Positions 40,748 through 50,920 of a stretch of DNA of 64,000 nt are shown one piece after another. The stretch is from Streptomyces humicola (GTDB taxonomy: Bacteria; Actinomycetota; Actinomycetes; Streptomycetales; Streptomycetaceae): assembly GCF_024436035.1 (NCBI RefSeq), contig NZ_JANFNG010000001.1, positions 141,689 through 205,688 of the forward strand, in the 5' to 3' direction. Made by a program: the position numbers and the translations under genes. Within the stretch, counting starts at the first letter, position 1. Each line of letters begins with the position of its first letter. The notes under the pieces are model-generated. The model was not told where the DNA came from. It saw only the letters and a program-made list of their open reading frames with translations, and made no database searches.

Positions 40748-41980
40748 ATGCGACGACTTCTGATCACCACCGTGGCGGTGTTGGCCATGGCGGGGGCCGC
40801 ATTCGGAGCGTGGTCCGCCCTCCGGCCGAGCTACCACGCAAGCGTGCTACTCGCGTCGGCCGACAACCTGACCACGGGCGGCTGGGTGACGGTGAACGGC
40901 TTCAAGGCCGGAAAGATCGACAGCATCACGGTACAGGACGGCAAGGCCCTCGTCGGCTTCACCCTCGACAGCCGTGACGCTCCGCTGCATGACGGTGCGA
41001 AGGTGACCGTCGAGTGGGAGGCCCTGCTCGGCGAGCGATGGGTCGAGATCCAGGACGGACCCAAGTCCGATGCCACGATCCCGAGCGGAGGCATGATCCC
41101 CGGCCAGCAGGCGACACCCGTGAATCTCGACCAGGTCCTGAACGCGCTGGACCCACCCACCCGCCAGCGCCTCGCGTCCCTGGTCAACCAGTTGAACGAC
41201 GCGGTTCGCGGCCACGAGGGCGACACCAATGCCACACTGCTGGCGGCCGGACCAGCACTCTCGTCGCTTGGCCAGGTGCTCAGCTCTCTGGGCTCGGACG
41301 GTCCGGCGATGCACGATCTGGTCTCCCAACTCAACAAGATGGTCGGCACGTTGTCCGCGCGAGACCAGGACATCCGGGGCGTCATCGACGATCTGTCCAA
41401 GACGACGTCGGCGACGGTCGGCCAGCGCCAGCAGCTGGCGGCGGCACTGCAGGCCCTGCCGTCGACCCTCGACACCGCCCAGAACACGTTGAACGACGTG
41501 CCGGGCGCCGCGAACAAGGCCGTGCCGCTCCTCAACGACCTTCGGCCCGCGACGAACCAATTGCCGACGGTGGCACAGCATCTCGAACCGGTGCTGACGA
41601 ACCTGACACCACTGGTCGAAAGGCTGGGGCCGACGCTGACCGCGGCGCAGGCTCTGCTGCAGTACACGCCTGACCTCCTGGATTCGGCCAATGCCACGCT
41701 GCCCGGCATCACGAACACGACCAGCTACCTGCAACCGGCGCTCAACTACCTGCGCCCTTACACCCCCGAACTGGCCGGCTGGTTCTCGGAGTGGTCCGGA
41801 AACGGATCTCGCTACGACGCCAACGGGCACTTCGTCCGCTTCTACCCCCAGGAAGGCGCGACGACGTTCTCCGACAACCCGGGAGTCGTTCCCCCGGGAT
41901 CCGTGTACGAGCCGTATCCGCTTCCGGGTCAGAACGTGAACCAGCCGTGGACCGACGCATGGGGAGGTACGGCACGATGA
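40748..41980 (+). CDS. mceA: MCE-family substrate-shuttle protein, first (MceA position)
   Basis: A 410-residue protein with an N-terminal membrane anchor/signal segment (residues about 4-24), an MCE/MlaD domain at about 30-110 (LTTGGWVTVNGFKAGKIDSI, then LLGERWVEI), and a long helical region rich in Leu, Gln and Asp (about 120-350). The helical part in Mce proteins packs into a hollow needle that spans the periplasm. It begins 6 bases after the ATPase gene and is joined to mceB by an ATGA overlap. No lipobox is seen. Confidence 0.85.
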   Translation: MRRLLITTVAVLAMAGAAFGAWSALRPSYHASVLLASADNLTTGGWVTVNGFKAGKIDSITVQDGKALVGFTLDSRDAPLHDGAKVTVEWEALLGERWVEIQDGPKSDATIPSGGMIPGQQATPVNLDQVLNALDPPTRQRLASLVNQLNDAVRGHEGDTNATLLAAGPALSSLGQVLSSLGSDGPAMHDLVSQLNKMVGTLSARDQDIRGVIDDLSKTTSATVGQRQQLAAALQALPSTLDTAQNTLNDVPGAANKAVPLLNDLRPATNQLPTVAQHLEPVLTNLTPLVERLGPTLTAAQALLQYTPDLLDSANATLPGITNTTSYLQPALNYLRPYTPELAGWFSEWSGNGSRYDANGHFVRFYPQEGATTFSDNPGVVPPGSVYEPYPLPGQNVNQPWTDAWGGTAR

Positions 41981-43338
41981 ACGCGAGCGGAAAGCCGAGC
42001 GCGGCGTCCCGGCGCAGTCGGATCACGGTCGCGATGGTGGCGATTCTCGGCCTGGTGACTACCATCGCGATCACCGCGGGATACAGCCCCACGTCCGACA
42101 GGGTGGTGGTCGCGGAATTCAGCGACGCCAGCCCGCTGCTTGTCGGCAACGACGTGAAGGTCGACGGAGTCAAGGTAGGCAGCGTCACCGGCATGTCCGT
42201 CGTCGACGGTCATGCCAACGTGGCCTTCACGGTGAGCAACCAGGCGCTGCCGCTGCACATGGATGCACGGGTGGAGGTGCGCCCGGTGAGTCTGCTCGGC
42301 GAACGTTACCTGGACGTGTACCGCGGCAGTTCGTCCGCACCGGTTCTGCCGGTGGGCCACGTGATCCCGCTGTCGCAGACGAGCCAGAACACCGACCTCG
42401 ACCAGGTGTTGAACGTGTTCGACAACCAGACCGGTGACGCGCTGGCCGCGCTGGTGACGGTGCTCGGTCAGGGGATGCAGGGCAACGGGGCGAACATGGC
42501 GGCCACGATCAAGGCGCTCGCTCCGGCGATGACCGACACCGACGGGTTGATGCGGATTCTCGACCAGCAGAATTCGACCTTGAACGACTTGGTCGACAAC
42601 GTCGAACCTGTCGCCCAGGCGCTTGCCCACGACGACGGGAAGACCATGAACGCGCTGGTCGACTCGGCCGATCACCTGCTCGGCACCACGGCCGCCAACC
42701 AGCAGGCGCTGGAGTCGCTGCTGGCTCAGCTGCCGTCGACGCTGACAGTGGCGCGGCAGACCCTCGGTGATCTCACGGACACGGCGAACGCCGCCGTACC
42801 GACCCTGCGTGCCATCCGGCCCACCGTCGACAATCTGAACGCGATCAGCCATGAGATCGACGAGTTCTCCACTGCGGCCGACCCCGCGCTCGCGCACACG
42901 CAACCGGTACTGGACAAGGCGCAGGCGCTGCTGGACGCCGCCCGCCCCGTTGCCGACGAGCTGCTCAGGGCCGGACCGTCGCTGCAGTCCGACGCGGGGT
43001 CGCTCGCCCCGCTGGTGACGACGCTGAGCGGCAACATCGACCATGTCATGAACTTCATCCGCGGGTGGGCTTTGTGCACCAATGGCTCGGACGGGCTGTC
43101 CCACTACTTCCGGGCCATGGTCATCGTTACCCCGTCCATCGCCACCGGCCTCCTGCCCGCGGGTGGCTCCACACCAACCACAACGCCGCATGCCGCACCG
43201 GCTCCGACCCAACCGGGGCTGCCCGGTCTCCCTAGCGGGATCCTCCCCACCAACCCGGGACCGGGCGGTGGAGTCACCGGTCTGACCCCGCAACAAGAAA
43301 GCGGCGCACTTCAGTTCCTGCTGGGAGGCGGATCATGA
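41977..43338 (+). CDS. mceB: MCE-family protein, second (MceB position)
   Basis: A 453-residue MCE protein with a transmembrane anchor at about 18-36 (ITVAMVAILGLVTTIAITAG), an MCE domain with ASPLLVGNDVKVDGVKVGSV and the VSLLGERYLDVY strand, and a helical repeat region. A Pro/Thr-rich tail (GSTPTTTPHAAPAPTQPGLP) follows, which may thread the cell wall or be flexible. The ATG lies inside the mceA stop (ATGA). It forms part of the hetero-hexameric shuttle. Confidence 0.85.
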   Translation: MNASGKPSAASRRSRITVAMVAILGLVTTIAITAGYSPTSDRVVVAEFSDASPLLVGNDVKVDGVKVGSVTGMSVVDGHANVAFTVSNQALPLHMDARVEVRPVSLLGERYLDVYRGSSSAPVLPVGHVIPLSQTSQNTDLDQVLNVFDNQTGDALAALVTVLGQGMQGNGANMAATIKALAPAMTDTDGLMRILDQQNSTLNDLVDNVEPVAQALAHDDGKTMNALVDSADHLLGTTAANQQALESLLAQLPSTLTVARQTLGDLTDTANAAVPTLRAIRPTVDNLNAISHEIDEFSTAADPALAHTQPVLDKAQALLDAARPVADELLRAGPSLQSDAGSLAPLVTTLSGNIDHVMNFIRGWALCTNGSDGLSHYFRAMVIVTPSIATGLLPAGGSTPTTTPHAAPAPTQPGLPGLPSGILPTNPGPGGGVTGLTPQQESGALQFLLGGGS

Positions 43339-44624
43339 GCAACCAACGCCGGAACGGACGCCGGCGTTCCACGCTGCTGGGCGCCGCGCTGGTAGCCGTG
43401 TTCGCGGCGGCGCTGTTCGTCGCCCTGAACGCGGCGAATGGTCTCCCCGACTCCTCGGGGACGGTCGTCAAGGCCGCTTTCAGTGACGTGAGCGGACTGC
43501 TGCCGGGCAACGACGTGCGTGTCGCCGGCACCCGGGTCGGCCGGGTGACGGCGATCGACCTCAGGGCAGGCCATCCGGTCGTCACCCTCGAACTGGACGA
43601 CCACCGGCCGGTCTACCGGGATGCCTCGGCGACGATCGCCGACCAGTCGCCGCTGGGTGAGAAGTACGTCGAGCTGAGTCCTGGTGACGCGAGCTCCGGA
43701 ACCATGGCGGCCAAGGACACCATCGCGGAGAGCCGGACGAGCCCGTCACAGAACCTGGCGGACCTGCTGCAGGTGCTGGACGGGCCGACCCGCGAGGCCC
43801 TGGGATCGACACTGCGGCAGGTCGGCGGGGGAACGGCGACCCACGCCCAGGACCTCCACGCAGCCGGTGCGGCCTTGCCTGCGGCACTGCCCGACCTGGG
43901 CACGATATCCAGGGCGCTGAGCGCCAACTCCGGGGCGGACACGACGCAGCTGCTGCATGCGGCCGACAACCTGGCCGGCTCGTTCGCCGGGCGCCAACAG
44001 CAGATCGCCGCGTTGCTGGGCAATCTGAACACCACGCTGGCCGCCCTTGACGTGAACAACGGAAAGCCACTGGCGGAGTCGATCGGCCAGGCGCCGACCG
44101 CGCTGTCCAACACGCGCAATGCGCTTCACAGCCTGCAGGCCCCGCTGGTGAACGCACGGGAAGCGCTGACCACACTGCAACCCGGGGCGACCGCACTCGG
44201 CAAGGCGACGCCAGACCTCCGAGGCGTGCTTCGAGGGAGCGTCCGTCCCATGCAGCGGCTGACGGGCGTGGCCGATCAGGCCGTGCCGGCGGTCGAATCG
44301 TTGACGACCACCCTTCGCGATGCCCGCCCGCTGGCTCCGCAGCTGGGGCAGGCCCTCCGAACCGCGACACACCCGCTCGCGGTCATCGCCCCGTACGCGC
44401 AGGACATCTCCCTGTTCTTCACCTACTTCTCGGACGCGATGAAGGACGGGGACGACGCCGGCCACTGGCTGCGGATCTATCCGCCGATCGACGCCCAGAG
44501 CGCCGCCGGCCTGTTGCCGATCCAGGATCCCACCGCGTCGCACGACGCCTACGCGCCGCCCGGGGTGGCCTACAAGGAGAAGAAGACGACATTGCTTGGT
44601 GGCCAGCAGGGAGGCGGACAGTGA
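43335..44624 (+). CDS. mceC: MCE-family protein, third (MceC position)
   Basis: A 429-residue MCE protein. The anchor is at about 12-30 (TLLGAALVAVFAAALFVAL), the MCE domain has VSGLLPGNDVRVAGTRVGRV and SPLGEKYVELSPG, and the helical segment runs to about 370. The C terminus ends in a short glycine/glutamine run (LLGGQQGGGQ). Translation is coupled on both sides (ATGA before, GTGA after). Confidence 0.85.
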   Translation: MSNQRRNGRRRSTLLGAALVAVFAAALFVALNAANGLPDSSGTVVKAAFSDVSGLLPGNDVRVAGTRVGRVTAIDLRAGHPVVTLELDDHRPVYRDASATIADQSPLGEKYVELSPGDASSGTMAAKDTIAESRTSPSQNLADLLQVLDGPTREALGSTLRQVGGGTATHAQDLHAAGAALPAALPDLGTISRALSANSGADTTQLLHAADNLAGSFAGRQQQIAALLGNLNTTLAALDVNNGKPLAESIGQAPTALSNTRNALHSLQAPLVNAREALTTLQPGATALGKATPDLRGVLRGSVRPMQRLTGVADQAVPAVESLTTTLRDARPLAPQLGQALRTATHPLAVIAPYAQDISLFFTYFSDAMKDGDDAGHWLRIYPPIDAQSAAGLLPIQDPTASHDAYAPPGVAYKEKKTTLLGGQQGGGQ

Positions 44625-45967
44625 GACTGATCTGGACGCTGTTCGGCCGGCGGGGCGCCGGCCCGACGGCACCGAGACTGTCACCGTTCAAGCTGGGCGT
44701 CGTGTGCATCGTGGTCGTGCTCGTCGCCGGAATCCTGGTCCTGAACCGGAACTACCTCAGCACGACGTTGCGGTCCGGGCAGACGTTCCGCATCCACTTC
44801 GCCCGCGACTACCGGCTGCAACCGGACCTCAGCCAGGTCAAGGTCAACTTCGTCCCGGTCGGGGTGGTCACGGACGTGCAACGCGAGCCGGACAACAGCG
44901 CCCTGGTCACGGTCAAGGTGGACAACGGCATCACCGAGAAGATCCGGACCGATCCGACAGCGGTCATCCGCCCCACCACACTGCTCGGGGGCAACTACTT
45001 CGTGGACCTCATCCCCGGAGGCGCACCCGGTGCGTTCTCCGGAACGATCCCCCAGGACCACACCAGGCTGCCGGTCGAGTTGGGTCAGGTCGCGCAGGCG
45101 CTGCCGCCCCCGGCGTTGTCCGGCCTCCAGCACACCGTGGGTGACCTGGACCAGACACTGCGGGACGGTGGCGGCACGGAGCTGGACAAGTTGCTGGCCG
45201 ATGCACCCGGTGCGCTGCGCCCGGCCGGTCAGGTCCTGTCCGCAGCGCAGGGCACGCACCCCGACACGGACCTCACCAACCTGGTCAGCGGGCTGGAGAC
45301 GACGGCGTCTGTGCTGACCGCGCGACAGGGGCAGCTCGACTCGGTGGTGACCAATCTGCACACGACCACGTCGGTGCTGTCGGACAACCGTGACGCGATC
45401 GCGCGTACGATCGCGGACCTGCCGAGCACCCTGAACACCGCCAGGACCGGGTTGCAGGACCTGGACACCACACTCGGCAAGCTACGCGACACCGCAGACT
45501 CCGCCCGCCCAGCGGTCCAGCAGCTCAACCCAACCCTGCAACACCTGGATCCCGTCCTGGTCCGCACGGCGCCGTTCGTTACCCGGCTCAATGGACTGCT
45601 GGTCGACGCCCAGCCGCTGGTCCAGCAACTGGTGCCGGCCAGCCAGCAGAGCACCTCGGTGCTCGACAACCTCCGTGGTCCGGTGCTCGACCGGGTGAAC
45701 GGCCCGATCAAGCACTTCATTCTCTCGCCCTACAAGGGGACCGGGCCGTACGCGACCTCGACGACCGATCAACCGATGTACAAGGAACTCGCCGGTGCGG
45801 TGGCGAACTTGGACAAGACCTCCTCACTGCTCGACGCAAACGGCTACGCGATCGCGATCCAGGTCGGATTTGGGCTGGGCAGTGCGGGTGGCCTCCCCGT
45901 GAACCCGCAGGTCCTGCTCGACCACATCATCGGCCAGAGCGCGCCGAACCCACAGGAGGGACGATGA
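44621..45967 (+). CDS. mceD: MCE-family protein, fourth (MceD position)
   Basis: A 448-residue MCE protein starting at GTG 44621. The anchor is LGVVCIVVVLVAGILVLN (about residues 25-42). The MCE domain includes DLSQVKVNFVPVGVVTDV and TTLLGGNYFVDLIPGG. The long helical part carries repeated Leu/Gln/Asp heptad-like patterns to about residue 350, and the last 70 residues are less helical. There is no lipobox despite the Cys in the anchor, because no small residue pair precedes it in the proper context. Confidence 0.83.
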   Translation: MRLIWTLFGRRGAGPTAPRLSPFKLGVVCIVVVLVAGILVLNRNYLSTTLRSGQTFRIHFARDYRLQPDLSQVKVNFVPVGVVTDVQREPDNSALVTVKVDNGITEKIRTDPTAVIRPTTLLGGNYFVDLIPGGAPGAFSGTIPQDHTRLPVELGQVAQALPPPALSGLQHTVGDLDQTLRDGGGTELDKLLADAPGALRPAGQVLSAAQGTHPDTDLTNLVSGLETTASVLTARQGQLDSVVTNLHTTTSVLSDNRDAIARTIADLPSTLNTARTGLQDLDTTLGKLRDTADSARPAVQQLNPTLQHLDPVLVRTAPFVTRLNGLLVDAQPLVQQLVPASQQSTSVLDNLRGPVLDRVNGPIKHFILSPYKGTGPYATSTTDQPMYKELAGAVANLDKTSSLLDANGYAIAIQVGFGLGSAGGLPVNPQVLLDHIIGQSAPNPQEGR

Positions 45968-47235
45968 CCAAGACAGTCGGTCGGTTCGGGCGCATCTGGC
46001 AACGAGTGCGTACCGAACCCAAGCTGGGACGTCACGTCACGGTCGTGGTTGCCCTCATCGTGCTGGCGGCCGTCGCCGGCGGCTCCATCCTGAGCAACGA
46101 GCGCTTCAGCTGGCCGTGGAACAAGACCTTCACCTTCTATGCGACGTTCCCCGGCAGCCCGGGCGTGAGCCCCGGACACGGTCAGGAGGTTCGTATCGCG
46201 GGCGTGCACGTCGGCGAGATCGAGGCCGTCGACGTGGACAAGCAGGGTCACGCGCGGCTGACGTTGTCCGTCGACCCCAAGTACCCGGTCTACCAGAACG
46301 CGACTCTCGTACTGCGGCCGAAGAGCCAGCTGAACGAGATGTACGTGGAGATGAACCCGGGAAGCCCCCCGGCCCAGCGGTTGGCCGCCGGCGACACGCT
46401 GCCGGTGACCAGCGCGCAGTCTCCGGTCCAGCTGGACCAGGTGCTCGGCCACCTGGATACGAACACCCGGGAGGCGCTGACCACGCTGCTCCAGCAGTCC
46501 GACGTGGCACTCGCCGACGCCGCCAACAACCTGCCGCAGGGACTGTCAGCCGGAGACGTCGTGATGCAGCACCTCCAGCCGGTGGTGACAGCCCTGCAGA
46601 CCCGGAGGGGGACTCTCCAGAAGCTGGTGACCGCACTGTCGCAGATATCGACCGCGATCGGTGGGGACGACCAGCGCCTCACCGACCTGATCAACTCGCT
46701 GGAGGGGACCTTGCAGGCGGTGGGCGGTCACGGTGACGACCTGAGCTCGTCACTGGCCCAACTGCCCCAGGTCACCGCGCAGCTCAAGGACGCCACTTCG
46801 GCCGTGCAGACGCTGAGCGACCAGCTCAACCCCACCCTGGACGGCCTGCGGTCGGCATCCGGGTCGCTGCCCGGCGCACTGCGCAAGCTGCGCGGCACGG
46901 TGGACCAGGCGGGCAAGGTCGTCGACAGCGGAACACCGGTGGTGCAGCAGGCCGTACCGGTCGTGCAGGACCTGCGCCCTTTCGTGAACAACCTGGACAG
47001 CGCCCTGCCCGCCCTGCGCTCGGTGACGAGCCTGTTGAACAAGGACACCGCGGCACTCGTGCCCAGCCTTGACGACCTGGGCCCGTTCCTCATCAACACC
47101 CGTTCACTGACCAGTTTCAAGGACGGCAACGGCGGCATCCTGCGCGGCTTCCTCGTCCTCGCGCCATCCATGGTGTCCAGTCCCAACCTCCACTCGCTGT
47201 CCACCCCGACCCAGCCTTACCGATTCCCGCAGTAG
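45964..47235 (+). CDS. mceE: MCE-family protein, fifth (MceE position), not a lipoprotein
   Basis: A 423-residue MCE protein. The anchor is VTVVVALIVLAAVAGGSIL (residues about 25-43), the MCE domain includes SPGHGQEVRIAGVHVGEIEA and KSQLNEMYVEMNPG, then a helical needle region. In mycobacteria the MceE member is typically a lipoprotein (LprK type); here no lipobox cysteine follows the hydrophobic core. ATGA overlap with mceD, and an 11-base gap to mceF. Confidence 0.83.
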   Translation: MTKTVGRFGRIWQRVRTEPKLGRHVTVVVALIVLAAVAGGSILSNERFSWPWNKTFTFYATFPGSPGVSPGHGQEVRIAGVHVGEIEAVDVDKQGHARLTLSVDPKYPVYQNATLVLRPKSQLNEMYVEMNPGSPPAQRLAAGDTLPVTSAQSPVQLDQVLGHLDTNTREALTTLLQQSDVALADAANNLPQGLSAGDVVMQHLQPVVTALQTRRGTLQKLVTALSQISTAIGGDDQRLTDLINSLEGTLQAVGGHGDDLSSSLAQLPQVTAQLKDATSAVQTLSDQLNPTLDGLRSASGSLPGALRKLRGTVDQAGKVVDSGTPVVQQAVPVVQDLRPFVNNLDSALPALRSVTSLLNKDTAALVPSLDDLGPFLINTRSLTSFKDGNGGILRGFLVLAPSMVSSPNLHSLSTPTQPYRFPQ

Positions 47236-47246
47236 GTGGTCGCACC

Positions 47247-48542
47247 ATGAAGATCTCGCAAACAGCACTGCCGAGGATCCGGTTCAGCGTGCTGATCGCC
47301 TTCACCGCGCTCTGTGCCCTGATCTTCGGGTACCTGTGGGTGAACTCGGGCGGTCGCCTCCCGCTGATCAGCAGCGACGGGTACCGAGTCAGCTTCGACG
47401 TCCCCACGGTGGGCAACCTCGTGGACAACTCCGACGTCGTGATCGCCGGTGTCCGGGTGGGCAGAGTCGTCGGCTTGGACACGCAAGGTGGCCAGGCGCA
47501 CGTCACCATGCAGCTGACCAGTCAGGCGCCGCTCCACCAGGGCGCTCATGTCCAGGTGCGAGAGAAGACGCTGATCGACGAGACGTTCCTCCAGATCGTC
47601 GACGGCCACGGCCCGGCACTACCCGGCGGTACCACACTGCCGTCCGGATCGGCGACGCCGGCGGTCGAACTCAACGACATCCTGTCCAGTCTTGACCCGC
47701 GCACCCGCAGCGCGCTCGCGTCGTCCGCACGCTCGCTCGGACTGGCCACCAACGGAACCCGGCAGAGCATCAGTCAGGCGCTCGACGGGCTCGGGGCCAT
47801 CGGTCGGCAGGGCAAGGACACGCTCGACGCGCTCGCGGCGCAGTCCGCCGACCTGCGCGCCATGACAGGCAACACGGCGGCACTCCTGGCGGCGCTCAAC
47901 ACCAGGCAGGGGGAGATCGCCGAGCTGGTCACGGACGCCAACCAACTCGCCTCGGCGACTGCGAACAACACGAGTTCCATCAAGTCCACCATGACCGAGC
48001 TGCCCAACGTCATCAGGTCGGCCAACCAGGCCAGTTCCAGTATCACGGCCCTGTCGTCCGCTTTGCAGCCCGTCGCCGGCAACCTGAACGCCGCCGCGCC
48101 GGCACTCAGCCAGGCACTCCAGCAGCTTCCGCCAGCGGCGGCGGCGCTGCGCGCCCTGCTGCCGACCCTGGACAGCGTACTGGCCGAAGCGCCGGGCACG
48201 TTGGTCCGGGTCCCCGCAGTGGCGACCAACGCCGATCAGCTGATGCCGAGCCTTGAGCAGGACCTGCTCCAGCTCAACCCGATGCTCAGTTACCTGCAAC
48301 CCTACGGGCAGGACATTGCTCACCTGTTCGTCAACTGGGGCGCCTCGCTGGCCACCGGAGACGGAAACGGACACGCACTGCGTCTGCTGCCAGTGATCAA
48401 CCGGCAGGCCGTCACCGGTGTCCCGGCCAACACGAACATCGGCCCGCTCAACGAGCGCAACCCGTACCCGGCCGCCGGAACCGCGGATGATCCGCAGCCC
48501 TGGCAAGGCCAGTACCCGCGGGTGCAGGAGGCGCCGAAATGA
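47247..48542 (+). CDS. mceF: MCE-family protein, sixth (MceF position)
   Basis: A 431-residue MCE protein. The anchor is VLIAFTALCALIFGYLWV (about residues 14-31), the MCE domain has VGNLVDNSDVVIAGVRVGRV and EKTLIDETFLQIVDG, and the helical region is Ala/Leu/Asn-rich with many short repeats (about 145-345). It completes the set of six shuttle chains. Its stop overlaps the ATG of the RND transporter gene. Confidence 0.85.
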   Translation: MKISQTALPRIRFSVLIAFTALCALIFGYLWVNSGGRLPLISSDGYRVSFDVPTVGNLVDNSDVVIAGVRVGRVVGLDTQGGQAHVTMQLTSQAPLHQGAHVQVREKTLIDETFLQIVDGHGPALPGGTTLPSGSATPAVELNDILSSLDPRTRSALASSARSLGLATNGTRQSISQALDGLGAIGRQGKDTLDALAAQSADLRAMTGNTAALLAALNTRQGEIAELVTDANQLASATANNTSSIKSTMTELPNVIRSANQASSSITALSSALQPVAGNLNAAAPALSQALQQLPPAAAALRALLPTLDSVLAEAPGTLVRVPAVATNADQLMPSLEQDLLQLNPMLSYLQPYGQDIAHLFVNWGASLATGDGNGHALRLLPVINRQAVTGVPANTNIGPLNERNPYPAAGTADDPQPWQGQYPRVQEAPK

Positions 48543-50920
48543 TCGTGCGGAACCCTGGATCCGCACGGCCGAGGCGGCGGCGCGTCGTCGGCCGCGCGAC
48601 AACGGCCCTGCGCGCGGTCGCCGCTCACCGGCGGGGGTGGCACCTGGCCCACCCCTGCCGGTGGACCCGGCGCGGGATCGCGCTGGCCCTCGCACTGGTG
48701 CTGGTCTGCGCATGTGGCGCGGCAGGGTTGGCCAGGGTGAGGGTCGAGACGACCCTCGACTCGTTCCTTCCGGCCGGTGATTCCTCCCTCGCCCAGCTCG
48801 ACCGCGTGGAGCAGAACTTCGGCGGGGACCCCATCGTGGTGTTGCTGGAGTCTTCGCAGCCTCAGCAGCTTCTCGACCCAGGGCACGTGTTGCCGGAACT
48901 GAGGCTGGAGGGGACACTCGCCAAGCTGCCGAACGTCGCCTCGGTGTACGGGCCCGCCACCGCACTGAACCAGATCGCCGGCCAGGCACAGGACGTGCTC
49001 GCAGAGTTGACCGGACGGCGCGACGCCGCCCGTGCCCTGGCGGTGGCGCAGGCCAAGCAGGCAGGCGACACCGACGCGCAGGCCAACGCGGCCGGGCAAC
49101 ACGCGCTCGAGCAATTCGACGCCCGCTACGGCCCGCTGATGATTCAGGCCATGCCGACCGGTCTGCCCACGCTGTCGAACGCCCGCTTCGTCAGCTCGGT
49201 GATCTACGACGGCGCCGGCGGCGTCCGGCCCCAGTGGCATTTCATCGTGCCGTCGGTCACTTCGGTGGCCATCCTGGTCCGGCCACGACAAGGCATGGAC
49301 GCAGGGTCGATCCGCGGCCTGGTCGATGCCGTTCACCAGACGGTGTCGCAGTCTGCGATCGACGCGCAGCACGTCACGGTGTCCGGGGTACCCGTGATCG
49401 CGTCGTCGATCGGCGACGAGGTGGCCCGTGAGGTGCCACTGATCGGTGGGCTCGCAGTGCTGGCCGTCGGGGTCTGCTTCCTGCTGGTGCCCTGGTGCCG
49501 GTGGCGACGCCGGCTGCTGCCCGTGTGCACCACACTGATCGCCATCGCGTTGACGCTGGCCGTGTTCGGCTGGATCGGGCGGCCACTCTCCCTCGGTGTG
49601 GTCGCGTTCCTCTCCGTCCTGCTCGGTGTGGGGAGTTACTACCCGACGTACTTCGCCCAGCGAGCGCGGACGCGGACCGTCCTGTCGGTGGCCGGCGGCA
49701 GCGCCGCGAGTTTCGCGACGCTGCTGACATCTCCGCTGCCCTTCGTCCGGGACCTCGGGATGACGCTCTCACTGGGCGTGGTGATGTCGGCGCTGGTGGG
49801 GATGTTGCTGGTACGACGGTTCGCCCGGACCACGGACGAGGCTCGCGACGATGCTCCTGAGGCCGCACGGCCACGAGCCACCCGCTGGGTGGTGGTCGTC
49901 GGTGTGGTCGCAGTCGCCATGGCCGGGATCGGCTGGCGGGAACTTCCGACCATGCCGCTGCAGGCCAACGTGGAGAGCTTCGCGTCCGGTCTGCCTGCCC
50001 TGAAGGACGCACAGCACGTCGAGAGTGTGATGGGCTCTTCCGGGGAGGCGGACATCGTGCTGAGCGGGCCGGACGTCACCTCGCCGGCAGCGTTCGACTG
50101 GATGCGCCGCGCCCAGGACGTCGTCGTCAGCGCGTACGGCGACCGCATGAGGCCCGCGTTGTCACTGCCCACGTTGCTGATGTTCCTCGGGGACCATCCG
50201 AGCTCGGAGCAGCTCGCCTCCGGCCTGCGCCTGATACCGCCGTATCTGAGCACCGCGGTCGTCAGCGGTGACGATCACACGGGCGTAATGGTCTTCGGGG
50301 TCAGGATGGACGACCTTGAGGCACTGCACGTCCTGCGGGACGACGTGCTGCGCAGCCTGCCGCCCGCGCCCCAGGGCTACCAGGTGTCCCTCACCGGTCT
50401 GCCGATGGTGGCTGTGCGCGGCGAGGAGCTTGTGTCCGCCGGGCGAGTGCCCGGCAACCTGCTGGGCATTCTCGTTGCGGGGGCAGTGCTGGCCGTCGGG
50501 CTGCGCAGGCGAACCTACGCGCTGCGAGCCGTGGCGGCCGCGCTGATCGCGACCGGGTTGGGCCTGTGCGCCCTGTGGGCCACGCACATCCCGCTCAGCG
50601 CCATCACCGCCGCACTGGGACCGCTGACGGCGGCGGTGAGCTGCGAGTTCACCGTACTGCTGGCGGAGTCGAAGAGCTCCGGGAACATCTCGCTGCGCCG
50701 TTCGGTGCTCTTGGCCACCGCCACCTCCGCCGTCGGTTACCTGGTCCTGGTCGGCTCCGGACTGGCCGCAATCCAGCAGTTCGGTGTGCTGCTGGCAGGT
50801 GCCGTCGTGCTGGCCCTGGGATCGGCCGTCCTGGTCGTGCGGCTGACCGCACCACGCAGATCCGCGCGGATCGAACGCACCCACTCCGAAGAGAAAGTAC
50901 TTACGGGAGTCAGCCAATGA
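48539..50920 (+). CDS. RND/MMPL-family membrane transporter
   Basis: A 793-residue two-halved RND protein. One membrane helix at about 45-62 is followed by a large extracytoplasmic loop (about 65-285), five helices (about 290-430), a further helix near 450, a second loop (about 470-630) and a last helix bundle (about 635-765). The segment VAFLSVLLGVGSYYPTYFAQRARTR resembles the conserved region of MMPL/HpnN-type lipid exporters. ATGA coupling to mceF and to the parvulin-like gene shows it belongs to this operon. It may move lipids or extrude the substrate, but direction cannot be told from sequence. The Arg-rich N terminus is cytoplasmic. Confidence 0.8.
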   Translation: MIVRNPGSARPRRRRVVGRATTALRAVAAHRRGWHLAHPCRWTRRGIALALALVLVCACGAAGLARVRVETTLDSFLPAGDSSLAQLDRVEQNFGGDPIVVLLESSQPQQLLDPGHVLPELRLEGTLAKLPNVASVYGPATALNQIAGQAQDVLAELTGRRDAARALAVAQAKQAGDTDAQANAAGQHALEQFDARYGPLMIQAMPTGLPTLSNARFVSSVIYDGAGGVRPQWHFIVPSVTSVAILVRPRQGMDAGSIRGLVDAVHQTVSQSAIDAQHVTVSGVPVIASSIGDEVAREVPLIGGLAVLAVGVCFLLVPWCRWRRRLLPVCTTLIAIALTLAVFGWIGRPLSLGVVAFLSVLLGVGSYYPTYFAQRARTRTVLSVAGGSAASFATLLTSPLPFVRDLGMTLSLGVVMSALVGMLLVRRFARTTDEARDDAPEAARPRATRWVVVVGVVAVAMAGIGWRELPTMPLQANVESFASGLPALKDAQHVESVMGSSGEADIVLSGPDVTSPAAFDWMRRAQDVVVSAYGDRMRPALSLPTLLMFLGDHPSSEQLASGLRLIPPYLSTAVVSGDDHTGVMVFGVRMDDLEALHVLRDDVLRSLPPAPQGYQVSLTGLPMVAVRGEELVSAGRVPGNLLGILVAGAVLAVGLRRRTYALRAVAAALIATGLGLCALWATHIPLSAITAALGPLTAAVSCEFTVLLAESKSSGNISLRRSVLLATATSAVGYLVLVGSGLAAIQQFGVLLAGAVVLALGSAVLVVRLTAPRRSARIERTHSEEKVLTGVSQ

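Noticed and set aside
41100-48500. Repeats in the mce genes as a repeat array
   Set aside because: The Leu/Gln/Asp-rich recurrences are protein-level heptad-like helical patterns with no regular DNA unit or spacer, so they are neither CRISPR nor tandem DNA repeats.
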